From Synergistales bacterium (GTDB lineage: Bacteria > Synergistota > Synergistia > Synergistales > Aminiphilaceae): a stretch of 36,322 nucleotides of DNA. Positions within the stretch are counted from its first letter, which is position 1; each line of letters starts with the position of its first letter. Shown piece after piece: positions 23,807-31,794 of the stretch. The stretch covers positions 1-36,322 of the forward strand of contig JAIPGA010000018.1 in NCBI GenBank assembly GCA_021736445.1, written 5' to 3'. Position numbers and translations under genes: made by a program. The notes beneath the pieces are model-generated. The model ran no database searches, was not told where the DNA came from, and saw only the letters and a program-made list of their open reading frames with translations.

Positions 23807-24283
23807 TTACAGGCTGTAGGAGCCGCTCTCTTCGCGCATCGACCTGACCGACGCGGTGAGGGCGTCCACATCCAACACCATTTCCATCATGCCTACCTGG
23901 TCTTCCCAGAGGGAGGGATCGACCTCTTCCTTGATCTCCGGTTCCACAACGTGGTACGTGGCGAGTCCCAACGGGACTCCCGCCAAGGGACCTGCAAAGG
24001 TGGGATCTCCTGCGGTCACCGTCTCGGCATAGATCTCCGCGCCTTCGGCGTCGGAGCTTCCGAGAACGACCACAACGTTCTCCGCACCGTGCTGCTCCAC
24101 CGCATCCTTGATGCGCTGCTGGTTCTGCAGGTCCATGGCGCCCGCCGCCGTTCAGACGAAACACTCGGTGGCGGAGAAGACGATCTCCGCTCCGGTGTCC
24201 TTGAGGCAGGTTTCCATCACGGGGCCGGCCACACCGTCACGCTCGCCGAGCAACAGCAACCTCTTTCCTGCGAGCTTTCCCAC
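23807..24283 (-). CDS. grdA: Glycine/sarcosine/betaine reductase component A, selenoprotein GrdA
   Basis: 158 residues, the usual length. GTG 24283 is chosen because GAGGAGG lies upstream and it places the in-frame TGA (24152-24154) at residue 44, the position of selenocysteine in known GrdA. Motif: SATECFVUTAAGAM, with C41 and U44 forming the redox pair. The N-terminus [13 protein letters not shown] and the C-terminal part ([36 protein letters not shown]) match the family. GrdA carries the selenoether intermediate from component B to component C, which releases acetyl phosphate, and is re-reduced by thioredoxin. It is the first gene of the operon, divergent from a nitroreductase. Confidence 0.94.
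24137..24149 (-). promoter_or_regulatory. Weak SECIS candidate in grdA
   Basis: GGCG-GCGGG-CGCC on the minus strand could fold a 4-bp stem starting three bases after the selenocysteine TGA. It is short, GC-rich and lacks a GU loop, so this is a tentative assignment. grdA SECIS elements are known to be poorly conserved. Confidence 0.25.
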
Positions 24284-24319
24284 TGCCGCACACCTCCTCG
24301 AATCTGGTAAGGTATTATT

Positions 24320-24337
24320 GGAAGGATGGTTCCTTCC
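24320..24337. promoter_or_regulatory. 7-bp dyad in the grdA leader
   Basis: GGAAGGA-TGGT-TCCTTCC is a perfect inverted repeat 37 bases upstream of the grdA start and between divergent genes. It could be an operator or a leader hairpin. I see no clear promoter elements around it. Confidence 0.35.
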
Positions 24338-24462
24338 CGGGTTCTTTCCTGCACATATGCTAGTCGAGAAGGCATACGGGAGGATATGGCGGAACCCGTG
24401 ATTTCCCGCCTCACGGATTCCGTGAACATCGGATACAGATCCTGACGGAAGGGGACATAAAC

Positions 24463-25005
24463 ATGGAGGATTTTCTCGCACTCTGCCGAAAGCGGCGGAG
24501 CGTTCGGCGGTACCGCGGCGATCCGGTTCCCGAAGACGTACTGGAGCGCTGCCTGGAGGCAGCCAGGCTGGCGCCGTCGGCATGCAACAGACAGCCCTGG
24601 CGTTTCCACGTGGTGCGGACGCCGCAAACCGTATCGCGGCTTGGAGGGGCCATCTTCGGCGGCCCCTACCGGATGAATCGCTTTGCGCAGAAGGCTCCGG
24701 TGCTGATTGTGGCGGAACGGATACGGGAGGCGGCCGCGCCCGCCTTTGCGGGGCTTGTGGCCCGCACCCAGTTTAGTCTCATGGACGTGGCCATCGCCGC
24801 GGAACAGCTGATCCTGCAGGCCGCAGAGGAAGGGCTGGGCAGCTGCTGGCTGGGGTGGTTCTCGCGGCGGCAGACCAGGAAGGTGCTGGGGCTCCCCGTC
24901 ACCGCCAGTCTGGAAGCCGTCATCAGCCTCGGGTACCCCGTTCAGGAAGAGAAAACCCCGGCTACGGCGAGGAAGGAGACGAACGAGATCGCCCGGTTCT
25001 ACTGA
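24463..25005 (+). CDS. Nitroreductase-family flavoprotein
   Basis: 180 residues. FMN-binding N-terminus [16 protein letters not shown], then [13 protein letters not shown] at about 39-51, the dimer/FMN segment [20 protein letters not shown] (about 107-126), and [10 protein letters not shown]. This is the NAD(P)H-dependent oxidoreductase fold of the family; the substrate is unknown. It differs markedly from the nitroreductase at 4136-4663, so they are not recent duplicates. It is divergent from grdA and 131 bases before a GntR-type regulator. ATG 24463 has GGAAGGGG at some distance. Confidence 0.88.
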   Translation: MEDFLALCRKRRSVRRYRGDPVPEDVLERCLEAARLAPSACNRQPWRFHVVRTPQTVSRLGGAIFGGPYRMNRFAQKAPVLIVAERIREAAAPAFAGLVARTQFSLMDVAIAAEQLILQAAEEGLGSCWLGWFSRRQTRKVLGLPVTASLEAVISLGYPVQEEKTPATARKETNEIARFY

Positions 25006-25058
25006 TCCGACCGGCGGTCGCCTGCGTCCATAGCAGAGTGCGCACCGCTTCCATCGTG

Positions 25059-25064
25059 TATAAT
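25059..25064 (+). promoter_or_regulatory. Perfect -10 (TATAAT) upstream of the FCD regulator
   Basis: TATAAT lies 72 bases before the regulator's ATG. No -35 matches at 16-18 bases upstream, so activation or weak expression is possible. A GTATAC palindrome follows 10 bases downstream. Confidence 0.4.
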
Positions 25065-25136
25065 GGGGTTTCGTATACCGGAGACACAGGGGAGGGAACG
25101 CTTCATCGGACGAAATGCCGGGTGGAGTGGCGGCGG

Positions 25137-25823
25137 ATGACAGACGAGACACTGGTGGAACAGGCCTACACGCTCCTCAGGAGGGCGATCCTGCAACGGA
25201 CCTTCCGGCCGGGGATGAAGCTCTCGACCCTTTCGCTCTCCAGGGAGATGGGCATCAGCCGGACGCCGGTGCGCCTTGCGCTCCAGAGCCTCGCCTCGGA
25301 GGGACTGGTGGAGATGCGCTCCAACCAGACACCCCAGGTGGCCAATCCCTCCGCCCGGACGGTGCAGGAGATCTTTTACATGCGCTGTCTTCTGGAACCC
25401 GAAGCGGCGGCGCTGGCCTGCGGCTCATCCAGGCGGGAGGAGCTGGCGGAGGAGCTGCGGCAAGGCGCTGAAGCGGAACGCCGGGCCTTCAGCAAACGTC
25501 TGCTCGACGACTACCTGGAGGCCAACGAACGTTTCCACAGCACCATCGCCGGGATGTGCGGCAACGAAACCCTGGCGACGACGATCAGGCCCTTTCTCGC
25601 CCGCTCCACGGTGATCCTCTCGCTCTTCGACCCCTTCTACGAGTTTTCCGAGGACGAGGAACAGCGGATCATCCGTGAAAACAGAGCTCTCGTCGCCGCC
25701 ATCGGCCGCGGTGACGGCCAGTGGGCCCGGGAGACCATGCGGAACCACATCGAGACCACCTACCGCAATCTCCCCGTCCACGCCATCGAGGAGGCGACAC
25801 GGACAGTGGCGCGACTGAAGTAG
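25137..25823 (+). CDS. GntR-family transcriptional regulator (FCD type)
   Basis: 228 residues from ATG 25137 behind GGTGGAG; a longer in-frame extension lies in the nitroreductase region and is rejected. The winged helix occupies about residues 8-72 (LSTLSLSREMGISRTPVRLA is the recognition part). The FCD effector domain (about 80-220) has the metal/ligand-type residues NERFHSTIAGMCGN and a late RNHIETTYRN. The target is unknown. The neighbouring nitroreductase or the grd operon are candidates by position only. Confidence 0.88.
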   Translation: MTDETLVEQAYTLLRRAILQRTFRPGMKLSTLSLSREMGISRTPVRLALQSLASEGLVEMRSNQTPQVANPSARTVQEIFYMRCLLEPEAAALACGSSRREELAEELRQGAEAERRAFSKRLLDDYLEANERFHSTIAGMCGNETLATTIRPFLARSTVILSLFDPFYEFSEDEEQRIIRENRALVAAIGRGDGQWARETMRNHIETTYRNLPVHAIEEATRTVARLK

Positions 25824-25894
25824 CCCGGGAGGAATCGCGGCAACGGAACTGCACGAGCTCCTTCGCCGGGACGGAGACACGAAGTGGGAGATCT

Positions 25895-26545
25895 ATGCTT
25901 ATATCGGCACGACACAACTTTCTTTTCGTCCACATCGCCAAAACAGGCGGCACGAGCGTGAGAAGAGCACTGGTCCCTTCCATCTGGAAGGACCGGTTCT
26001 GGCTTCTCCAGCGGATCAGCAGCCGCCTCAGCCGCTGGTCGGGCCATCGCATCGGGGCGAAGCTCCCCCGCCACGCCAAGGCCGTCGCCGCCCAGGAGAT
26101 GCTCCCCGACGATTTCTTCCGAAAATTGTTCAAGTTCGCCTTTGTCCGGAATCCCTGGGATCTGCAGGTGAGCTCCTATCTTCACGTCCGGCGCGAACGA
26201 CCGGAAATTGTGGCGCATCTGGACAGTTTCGAGGCCTTTCTGGAATGGAAGTTCCTCCGGGAACGGCCCAGCCACTACATACTGGACGCCTCCACGGAAC
26301 CGCAGCGGCGCTCGCTTGTGGACCTGCAGGGGCAGGTCATCGTCGACTACGTGGGACGCTACGAACGGCTGGAGGAGGACTTCCACGAGGTCTGTCGCCG
26401 CATCGGCCTGCCGGCGATCGCTCTGCCCCACAAACGCAAGGCTCCGAATCGGAGTGGGTACCGCGCATACTACAACGACCGGACCTACAGGATCGTTGCG
26501 CGGCACTACCTCGAGGATATCGACGGTTTCCAGTACAGCTTCTGA
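25895..26545 (+). CDS. Sulfotransferase family protein
   Basis: 216 residues, cytosolic. The PAPS-binding 5' loop is FVHIAKTGGTSVRRAL (about 11-26), and the 3'-phosphate motif is KFAFVRNPWDLQVSSYLH with the arginine and serine expected. C-terminal GRYERLEEDFHEVCRRIGLP is also typical of the Sulfotransfer_2 type. Such enzymes transfer sulfate from PAPS to a carbohydrate or other acceptor, here unknown. ATG 25895 has GGGAG upstream. No PAPS synthesis genes are nearby. It converges on a small minus-strand gene with only nine bases between stops. Confidence 0.8.
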   Translation: MLISARHNFLFVHIAKTGGTSVRRALVPSIWKDRFWLLQRISSRLSRWSGHRIGAKLPRHAKAVAAQEMLPDDFFRKLFKFAFVRNPWDLQVSSYLHVRRERPEIVAHLDSFEAFLEWKFLRERPSHYILDASTEPQRRSLVDLQGQVIVDYVGRYERLEEDFHEVCRRIGLPAIALPHKRKAPNRSGYRAYYNDRTYRIVARHYLEDIDGFQYSF

Positions 26546-26554
26546 TCCAGCCGG

Positions 26555-26872
26555 CTATTTCCGCTCCCGGATCCGTCCGGGGATCCCCTCATCCTCGACC
26601 ATCTCCCTGATCTGGGCGGCATCCATCTTCTCCAGCCCCAGCACCTCTTCCAGCTCGTCGGCCAGTTCGAGGATGGCCTTTTCCACATCGGCAGACCCCT
26701 CGATGACATCCCAGAATCCTTCGGGCTGACACTCCAGATACTCGCGGATCTGTCGCTTGGCCTTTCGGGTGCCGAGCCCCTTGCCGCCCTTGGATTTGTA
26801 TTCCTCGACAACGCGGGGCAACAGCACCGAAGCAACCCGTTCGGCGAGATCCTGTTTCTGCTCCTGTTCCAT
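26555..26872 (-). CDS. Hypothetical protein, small, charged and helical
   Basis: A 105-residue soluble protein rich in Glu, Lys and Arg, with no membrane segment, signal peptide or cysteine pair (one Cys). It is predicted almost wholly helical, with an amphipathic stretch VEKAILELADELEEVLGLEK. I recognise no family. The ATG has a strong GGAGGTGG site, and codon use matches the neighbours, so it looks real. It lies downstream of a terminator on the same strand and convergent with the sulfotransferase gene, so it probably has its own promoter. Confidence 0.7.
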   Translation of the reverse strand: MEQEQKQDLAERVASVLLPRVVEEYKSKGGKGLGTRKAKRQIREYLECQPEGFWDVIEGSADVEKAILELADELEEVLGLEKMDAAQIREMVEDEGIPGRIRERK

Positions 26873-26945
26873 CTATTCCACCTCCGGTGCGCCTCTCTTC
26901 CAGTCCCTGTCGATCGCCATGCCGTCAGCCTGTACCGAGGACATC

Positions 26946-26987
26946 AAAAAACGGGAACCAGACCGCCGCCTTCCTGTCGTTCCCGTT
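26946..26987 (-). terminator. Rho-independent terminator of the FAH-family gene
   Basis: On the minus strand AACGGGAAC and GTTCCCGTT form a 9-bp stem with a 20-base loop, followed directly by TTTT. This is the only classical T-tailed terminator in the window. It closes the gene starting at 27951. Confidence 0.8.
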
Positions 26988-27066
26988 GGCATCACCGTAA
27001 TCCTAGCAAGCAATACCTGTACCGACAAGGTTTTTCACTGCATGTTCAGCAATCGGAAGGATTTTT

Positions 27067-27951
27067 TCAATCGATAGCCGCCTTTTGGTCGATCACAGGG
27101 TTTTCAAGGGTGGGAAACCCCGCGATCCGGCAACCGACCACCTCGCGATGGGCCAGCGGTACGGCCCGCGGCGTTCCTGTGGAAAGCACATCACCGGGGA
27201 GGAATGTCATCACCCGGGAGTGGAAGGCCACCAGCTCATCAGGGGGGAACATCATATTGGAGGGGCGGTTCTCCGCATAGACCTCCCCGTTGTGGAGCGT
27301 GGCGACCGCAAGGCTCCCGACATCCTCCACCTCATCGGGGGTCAGCATCATGGGGCCGAAGCTGAAAAAGGTGTCGAAACTCTTGGCGCGGGTCAGGTAC
27401 CGGGGATTCTTCCGCAGTATGTCCTCGGCGGTCATGTCGATCACACAGGTGAATCCGGCCAGTACGCTGCGCCAGTCCTCCGCGGCCACATCGCGGCACC
27501 TGCGTCCAAATATCAGGCCCAGTTCCGCCTCCCCGGTGGTCCTGCAGGACTGCACCGGGATCTGGATCGGCTGGCCGTGGCCGATGATCGTCGTATCCGG
27601 TTTCATGAAACTGGCCGGCTCCGATTCCGGGGCCTTCTCCGCCAGGTCGCCCGCATGGTCCACGTAATTCAGTCCAATGCCCCAGATCTTCCGGGGATGT
27701 CTGAACAGCGGACACCACTCGACCCGTTCCCAGACCACCGTCTGCCCTGCCAGAGACGCCAGCTGCTCCCTCCCCTGCTGTCGGTACCAGTGGTTCATCG
27801 GCTCAAGCTCGCCGGTCCAGATGAGTGACCACAGCTGCTCCGGCCACTCCGTTCCCAGGGCCCTGTTGATTTCGGCAAGAGGGACCATTCCCCCCTCGGT
27901 CGCAACGGCGGCCATCTCCGTGTTGCTGTAACGAACCGTTCCGAGACGCAT
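27067..27951 (-). CDS. Fumarylacetoacetate hydrolase family protein
   Basis: 294 residues. A short N-terminal domain (MRLGTVRYSNTEMAAV) is followed by the FAH catalytic fold: KIWGIGLNYVDHAGDL, the metal-binding EAELGLIFGRRCRDV, then CVIDMTAEDI and the glycine-rich GDVLSTGTPRAVPL. Family members use Mg or Mn to hydrolyse or decarboxylate 2-oxo acids in aromatic or sugar-acid breakdown. The substrate is unknown. ATG 27951 has a GGGGGAG site; the frame upstream to 28056 has no homology. It is a single gene with its own terminator, divergent from the helicase gene. Confidence 0.88.
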   Translation of the reverse strand: MRLGTVRYSNTEMAAVATEGGMVPLAEINRALGTEWPEQLWSLIWTGELEPMNHWYRQQGREQLASLAGQTVVWERVEWCPLFRHPRKIWGIGLNYVDHAGDLAEKAPESEPASFMKPDTTIIGHGQPIQIPVQSCRTTGEAELGLIFGRRCRDVAAEDWRSVLAGFTCVIDMTAEDILRKNPRYLTRAKSFDTFFSFGPMMLTPDEVEDVGSLAVATLHNGEVYAENRPSNMMFPPDELVAFHSRVMTFLPGDVLSTGTPRAVPLAHREVVGCRIAGFPTLENPVIDQKAAID

Positions 27952-28133
27952 CCAACTCCCCCTTTCGGCGACGTCTCCGCTTCTCCTGCAAGAATACAGC
28001 AGTTTCCCCCGCAATGCCAGGCCCCGCCGTCCCAACCGCTGTCGGCGGCAGAACAATCAGCGACCGCCCCGGCGCTACACCTGCGTGCCGGAAGCTGCTA
28101 CACTTGCCGGACAACAAAGGAGGTGGACCCCTG

Positions 28134-30437
28134 GTGCTGATCGAGCCGAACAAGGACCTTGCCGAACTGCTCAGCTGGATTGAGGGGCTCGGGGGAGACA
28201 TCACCGCCCACCGGACCTTTCCGGAACGGCCGGCACGCTACGGGGAGCGGCCGCCACTGGATCACAGGCTCGGGGAAGCGCTCAGGCGGAGGGGAATCGA
28301 GCGTCTCTACACCCATCAGACCGAGGCCATAGGACACATCAGGGACGGCAGGCATGTCGTTGTGGTCACCCCCACCGCTTCGGGCAAAACGGCCTGCTAC
28401 AATCTGCCCGTGCTGGACAGCATCCTCAAAGGCGACGCCGCCCGTGCCCTCTATCTCTTCCCCACCAAGGCCCTCAGCCAGGACCAGCTCACCGAGCTCT
28501 ACGGCCTGGTGGAAGCGCTGGAGGTGGACATCGGAACCTTCACCTACGACGGCGACACCCCGCCGGCGGCGCGGCGGACCATCCGCAAGGCGGGGCATAT
28601 CGTGATCACCAACCCCGACATGCTCCACACCGGCATCCTCCCCCACCACACCAAATGGATCAAGCTCTTCGAGAACCTCCGGTACATCGTCATCGACGAA
28701 CTCCACACCTACCGGGGCGTCTTCGGCTCCCATCTGGCCAATGTCCTCCGGCGGCTGCAACGGGTCTGCGCCTTCTACGGTTCGGAACCACAGTTCATCT
28801 GCTGTTCGGCGACGATCTCCAATCCAGGGGAGCTGGCGGAGCGGCTTGTGGAGAAACCCTTCCGGCTGGTCACACAGAATGGAGCGCCGGCCGGGGAGAA
28901 ACGGGTGGTGTTCTACAACCCGCCGGTGGTGAACCGCCAGCTTGGGATCCGGCAGTCTTCGCTCAAGGTGGCCGCCCGGATCGCTACGGAAACGCTGGCA
29001 AACGGCATCAGCACGATCGTCTTCACACGCTCCCGGATCAATGTGGAGCTGCTTCTGACCTATATCCGCAAAGGGCTGGCACGTCGCGGCGCCTCGACGG
29101 ATATCGTCGGGAGCTATCGCGGCGGCTATCTGCCGGACGAACGGCGCCGCCTGGAACGACGACTCAAAAGCGGGGAGCTCCTCGGCGTGGTCAGCACCAG
29201 CGCTCTGGAACTCGGCGTGGATATCGGCTCGCTGCAGCTGGCTGTCCTCCACGGCTATCCGGGCAGCGTCGCCTCGGCCTGGCAGCAGATGGGACGGGCC
29301 GGACGCCGTTCCGGCGTCTCCGCCGCCGTCATGGTGGCCTCGTCGCTGGCGCTGGACCAGTTCCTCACCGCCCGTCCGGAGAACCTCTTCGGCGCCTCCC
29401 CGGAGCACGCCCGGCTCGACGCCGACAACCTCTACATCCTGGTGAACCATGTCAAGTGTTCGGCCTTCGAGCTGCCCTTCCGGGAGGGCGAATCGCTGGG
29501 CTCCGCCGACATGGAGGAGATCCTGCAGTATCTCGCCGAACAGGGGACCCTCCACCGGGCGGGAGGACGCTACCACTGGCAGTCCGACTCCTTCCCGGCG
29601 GAATCCATCTCGCTGCGCAGCGCCACCAGCGAGAACTACGTCATCCTGGATATCACCGAAACGGGCAACCCCGTGGTGATCGGCGAGGTGGACCGCCCCA
29701 GCGCCCCCATGCTGATCCACCCGGAGGCCATCTACTTCCACGGCGGGAAGGCCTACCAGGTGACCGAGCTGGACCCGGAGGGCATGCGCTGCTATGTCCG
29801 GAAGGCCGACGTGGACTACTACACCGACGCCGATCTCGCCGTCCGGATGGAGGTGCTGGACGAATTCGAGAGACAGGGCCTGTGGAGCTGGGGGGAGGTG
29901 CTGGTGGCCGCGCGGCCCACCGTCTACAAAAAGATCCGCCTCCACACCCACGAAAACATCGGTTACGGCAACATCCACCTGGGGGAGGAGCAGATGCACA
30001 CCACCGGGGCCTGGTTCGGTATCGAAGAGCGGTGGATCGAAGGGCTGGACCGGGATACGGCGAGCTCGGCGCTCTCCGGCCTGGCCAATCTCTTCCGGAA
30101 TGTGGCGCCGCTGTACCTCATGTGCGACCACCACGACCTCATCGTCCACGGCCACGTCAGGGACCCCTATCTGGGGCAGCCGGCGGTCTACATGGCCGAC
30201 AACGTTCCCGGCGGCGTGGGCCTGGCGGAGACGGCCTTCTCCCTGCGCGACCGCCTCGCCGCAGCCTGCCGGGAAGCGCTGGAGTCCTGCGGCTGCAGAG
30301 AGGGGTGCCCGGGATGTATCGGCGTCTTCGATGCCTCCGAACGGATCAAGGAGGCCTCCCGCTGGCTGCTGCTCGCCCTGGAACGGGGGATGGGATCCCG
30401 GCCGGAGACGGCAGCCGGCGGGGATACCCCTCTATGA
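28134..30437 (+). CDS. mrfA: MrfA-type DEAD/DEAH-box helicase with C-terminal four-cysteine motif
   Basis: 767 residues, the usual size of YprA/MrfA. GTG 28134 follows a perfect AAGGAGGTG. Motifs: Walker A TASGKT (81-86), Walker B DELH (188-191), SATISNPGE (motif III), and motif VI QQMGRAGRRSG. The DUF1998 C-terminus carries C719-x-C721-x3-C725-x2-C728, the metal site of MrfA. This is a 3'-5' DNA helicase linked to repair of mitomycin-type damage in Bacillus. There the partner exonuclease MrfB lies next door. No exonuclease gene is adjacent here, so the protein is either an orphan or its partner lies elsewhere. Confidence 0.92.
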   Translation: MLIEPNKDLAELLSWIEGLGGDITAHRTFPERPARYGERPPLDHRLGEALRRRGIERLYTHQTEAIGHIRDGRHVVVVTPTASGKTACYNLPVLDSILKGDAARALYLFPTKALSQDQLTELYGLVEALEVDIGTFTYDGDTPPAARRTIRKAGHIVITNPDMLHTGILPHHTKWIKLFENLRYIVIDELHTYRGVFGSHLANVLRRLQRVCAFYGSEPQFICCSATISNPGELAERLVEKPFRLVTQNGAPAGEKRVVFYNPPVVNRQLGIRQSSLKVAARIATETLANGISTIVFTRSRINVELLLTYIRKGLARRGASTDIVGSYRGGYLPDERRRLERRLKSGELLGVVSTSALELGVDIGSLQLAVLHGYPGSVASAWQQMGRAGRRSGVSAAVMVASSLALDQFLTARPENLFGASPEHARLDADNLYILVNHVKCSAFELPFREGESLGSADMEEILQYLAEQGTLHRAGGRYHWQSDSFPAESISLRSATSENYVILDITETGNPVVIGEVDRPSAPMLIHPEAIYFHGGKAYQVTELDPEGMRCYVRKADVDYYTDADLAVRMEVLDEFERQGLWSWGEVLVAARPTVYKKIRLHTHENIGYGNIHLGEEQMHTTGAWFGIEERWIEGLDRDTASSALSGLANLFRNVAPLYLMCDHHDLIVHGHVRDPYLGQPAVYMADNVPGGVGLAETAFSLRDRLAAACREALESCGCREGCPGCIGVFDASERIKEASRWLLLALERGMGSRPETAAGGDTPL

Positions 30438-30478
30438 ATGCGCAGGAATGCAGCAAAGCAGTGCATGCGGGAACCGGC

Positions 30479-30507
30479 TTGTCACCAGAGGAGAATGATG
30501 CTATTAT
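30479..30507 (+). promoter_or_regulatory. Promoter of the TAXI-TRAP operon with a long leader
   Basis: -35 TTGTCA (30479-30484, 5/6) and -10 TATTAT (30502-30507, 5/6) have a 17-base spacer. Transcription would start near 30514, giving a leader of about 160 bases before the TAXI gene. That leader contains a 12-bp direct repeat. Confidence 0.6.
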
Positions 30508-30557
30508 TTGTAAAGTTTCGTTCAGGTTTGCAACGCTGGATCACACATCACCCCAGG

Positions 30558-30594
30558 CCATCATCACGGTGCCTTTCGAAGCCCATCATCACGG
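30558..30594. repeat. 12-bp direct repeat in the TAXI gene leader
   Basis: CCATCATCACGG occurs at 30558-30569 and again at 30583-30594, 25 bases start to start. It may be a pair of regulator sites or lie in leader RNA structure. Chance cannot be excluded. Confidence 0.4.
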
Positions 30595-30675
30595 GATCAT
30601 CCGCAGGCCCGGCCGGCGGAAGAGATCTGATACAGTGTTTCAATCATTCAAACCGTTTCAAAGGAGGCTGTCTGT

Positions 30676-31677
30676 ATGAAAGGTTTCCGCATCATTGTTG
30701 CTGCAGCTCTCGTGCTGGCGCTCTGCGCAGGTGGCGCACTGGCCGCCGACAAGGACTGGCCCTCGTCGCTCCAGTTTGTGGCCGGCCCGCCGGGCGGCAG
30801 CTGGTTCCCCATGGGTGGCGCCGTTGCCGACGTCATCACCAAGAACGTGGAGGGTGTCTCCTGCACCAGCGGCACCGGCGGCGGTGTCTCGAACATCTTC
30901 AACGTCAACCGGAAGAAGGCGGATCTCGGCCTGACGGTGGTCTTCATGGGCAAACCGTCCATGAACGGCAAGGAGATCTTCGAGAAACACGGGCGCCAGG
31001 ACAACGTATCCGTACTGACCAATGTCTACAAGCAGTACTTCTACTTCATCGTCCGCAGCGAATGGGCGGAGAAGAACGGCGTGGAGACGATTCAGGATAT
31101 CTTCGACCAGGAGCTTGACTTCCGTATGGCCACTCTCAAGCCGGGGACGTCCAGCGAGTACATGGTCCGCAGGACCCTGGAAGCCGGCTACGGCGTGAGC
31201 TATGACGACATCAAGAGCTGGGGCGGTTCGGTGGAGTACAGCTCCTATTCCGACGGCGCCAACCTCATGGCCGACAAGCATCTGGACGCCTTCGCCTTCA
31301 CCGTCTCGCTGCCCGCTTCCATCATCATGAAGATGGAGACCCAGACCGACATCGACATCCTTCCCGTGGACCCCAAGGCACTCAAGGCCATGAGCGAGGC
31401 CTACGGCACGGCCACCTTCACGATCCAGCCCAGTGATTACGAGTGCGTGGACGAACCCGTCAAGACAGTAGGTTCCTACACCTCCATCCTGGTGCGCAAG
31501 GACCTCCCCGAAGGGCTTGTCTACGAGATCGCCAAGGCGGTCTTCAACCACAAGAAGACCCTGGCCGACACGGTCTCCGCCATGAAGCAGCTCAACCTGA
31601 AGGACGGTCCGCAGAACACCGTCTTCCCGCTGCATCCGGGTGCGGCCAAGTACTTCAAAGAGCAGGGCACACTCTAA
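30676..31677 (+). CDS. TAXI-family TRAP transporter solute-binding protein
   Basis: 333 residues with a signal peptide (KGFRIIVAAALVLALCAGGA, cleaved near ALAAD). The mature protein carries the TAXI hallmarks: AGPPGGSWFPMGGAVADVI, then SGTGGGVSNIF, DLGLTVVFMG, and SYTSILVRKDLPEGLVYEIA. TAXI proteins deliver solutes, reported as glutamate-like or dicarboxylate compounds, to fused TRAP permeases. The ATG follows AAAGGAGG. The permease gene follows 117 bases later, with a strong hairpin in between that may favour excess binding protein. Confidence 0.94.
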   Translation: MKGFRIIVAAALVLALCAGGALAADKDWPSSLQFVAGPPGGSWFPMGGAVADVITKNVEGVSCTSGTGGGVSNIFNVNRKKADLGLTVVFMGKPSMNGKEIFEKHGRQDNVSVLTNVYKQYFYFIVRSEWAEKNGVETIQDIFDQELDFRMATLKPGTSSEYMVRRTLEAGYGVSYDDIKSWGGSVEYSSYSDGANLMADKHLDAFAFTVSLPASIIMKMETQTDIDILPVDPKALKAMSEAYGTATFTIQPSDYECVDEPVKTVGSYTSILVRKDLPEGLVYEIAKAVFNHKKTLADTVSAMKQLNLKDGPQNTVFPLHPGAAKYFKEQGTL

Positions 31678-31721
31678 CGGAGAGACCAAAGAAGCTCCGC
31701 ACAAAAGAAGCGTGCAGTCAG

Positions 31722-31749
31722 GAGGGGCGACCTGGAACGGTCGCCCCTC
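31722..31749 (+). terminator. Intergenic hairpin between TAXI binding protein and permease
   Basis: GAGGGGCGACC (31722-31732) pairs perfectly with GGTCGCCCCTC (31739-31749), loop TGGAAC. No T-run follows, so it is more likely an mRNA-stabilising or partial-termination structure than a full stop. Confidence 0.55.
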
Positions 31750-31794
31750 GCTGCAGCGCCGCGGAGACGCCACTATGCGGGAGTTGAACAGTGC

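Noticed and set aside
23807-24136. A separate 109-residue gene
   Set aside because: It is the part of grdA after the Sec codon; the full protein starts at 24283.
20891-24310. An 1139-codon open frame on the plus strand
   Set aside because: It lies opposite the grd operon. The translation is low-complexity (His, Gly, Val, Leu), with no fold or motif. The minus-strand genes match known families throughout.
24301-24462. Promoter elements for the grd operon
   Set aside because: TAATAC and CATATG-like hexamers occur, but no -35 sits at a credible spacing, so no promoter is called.
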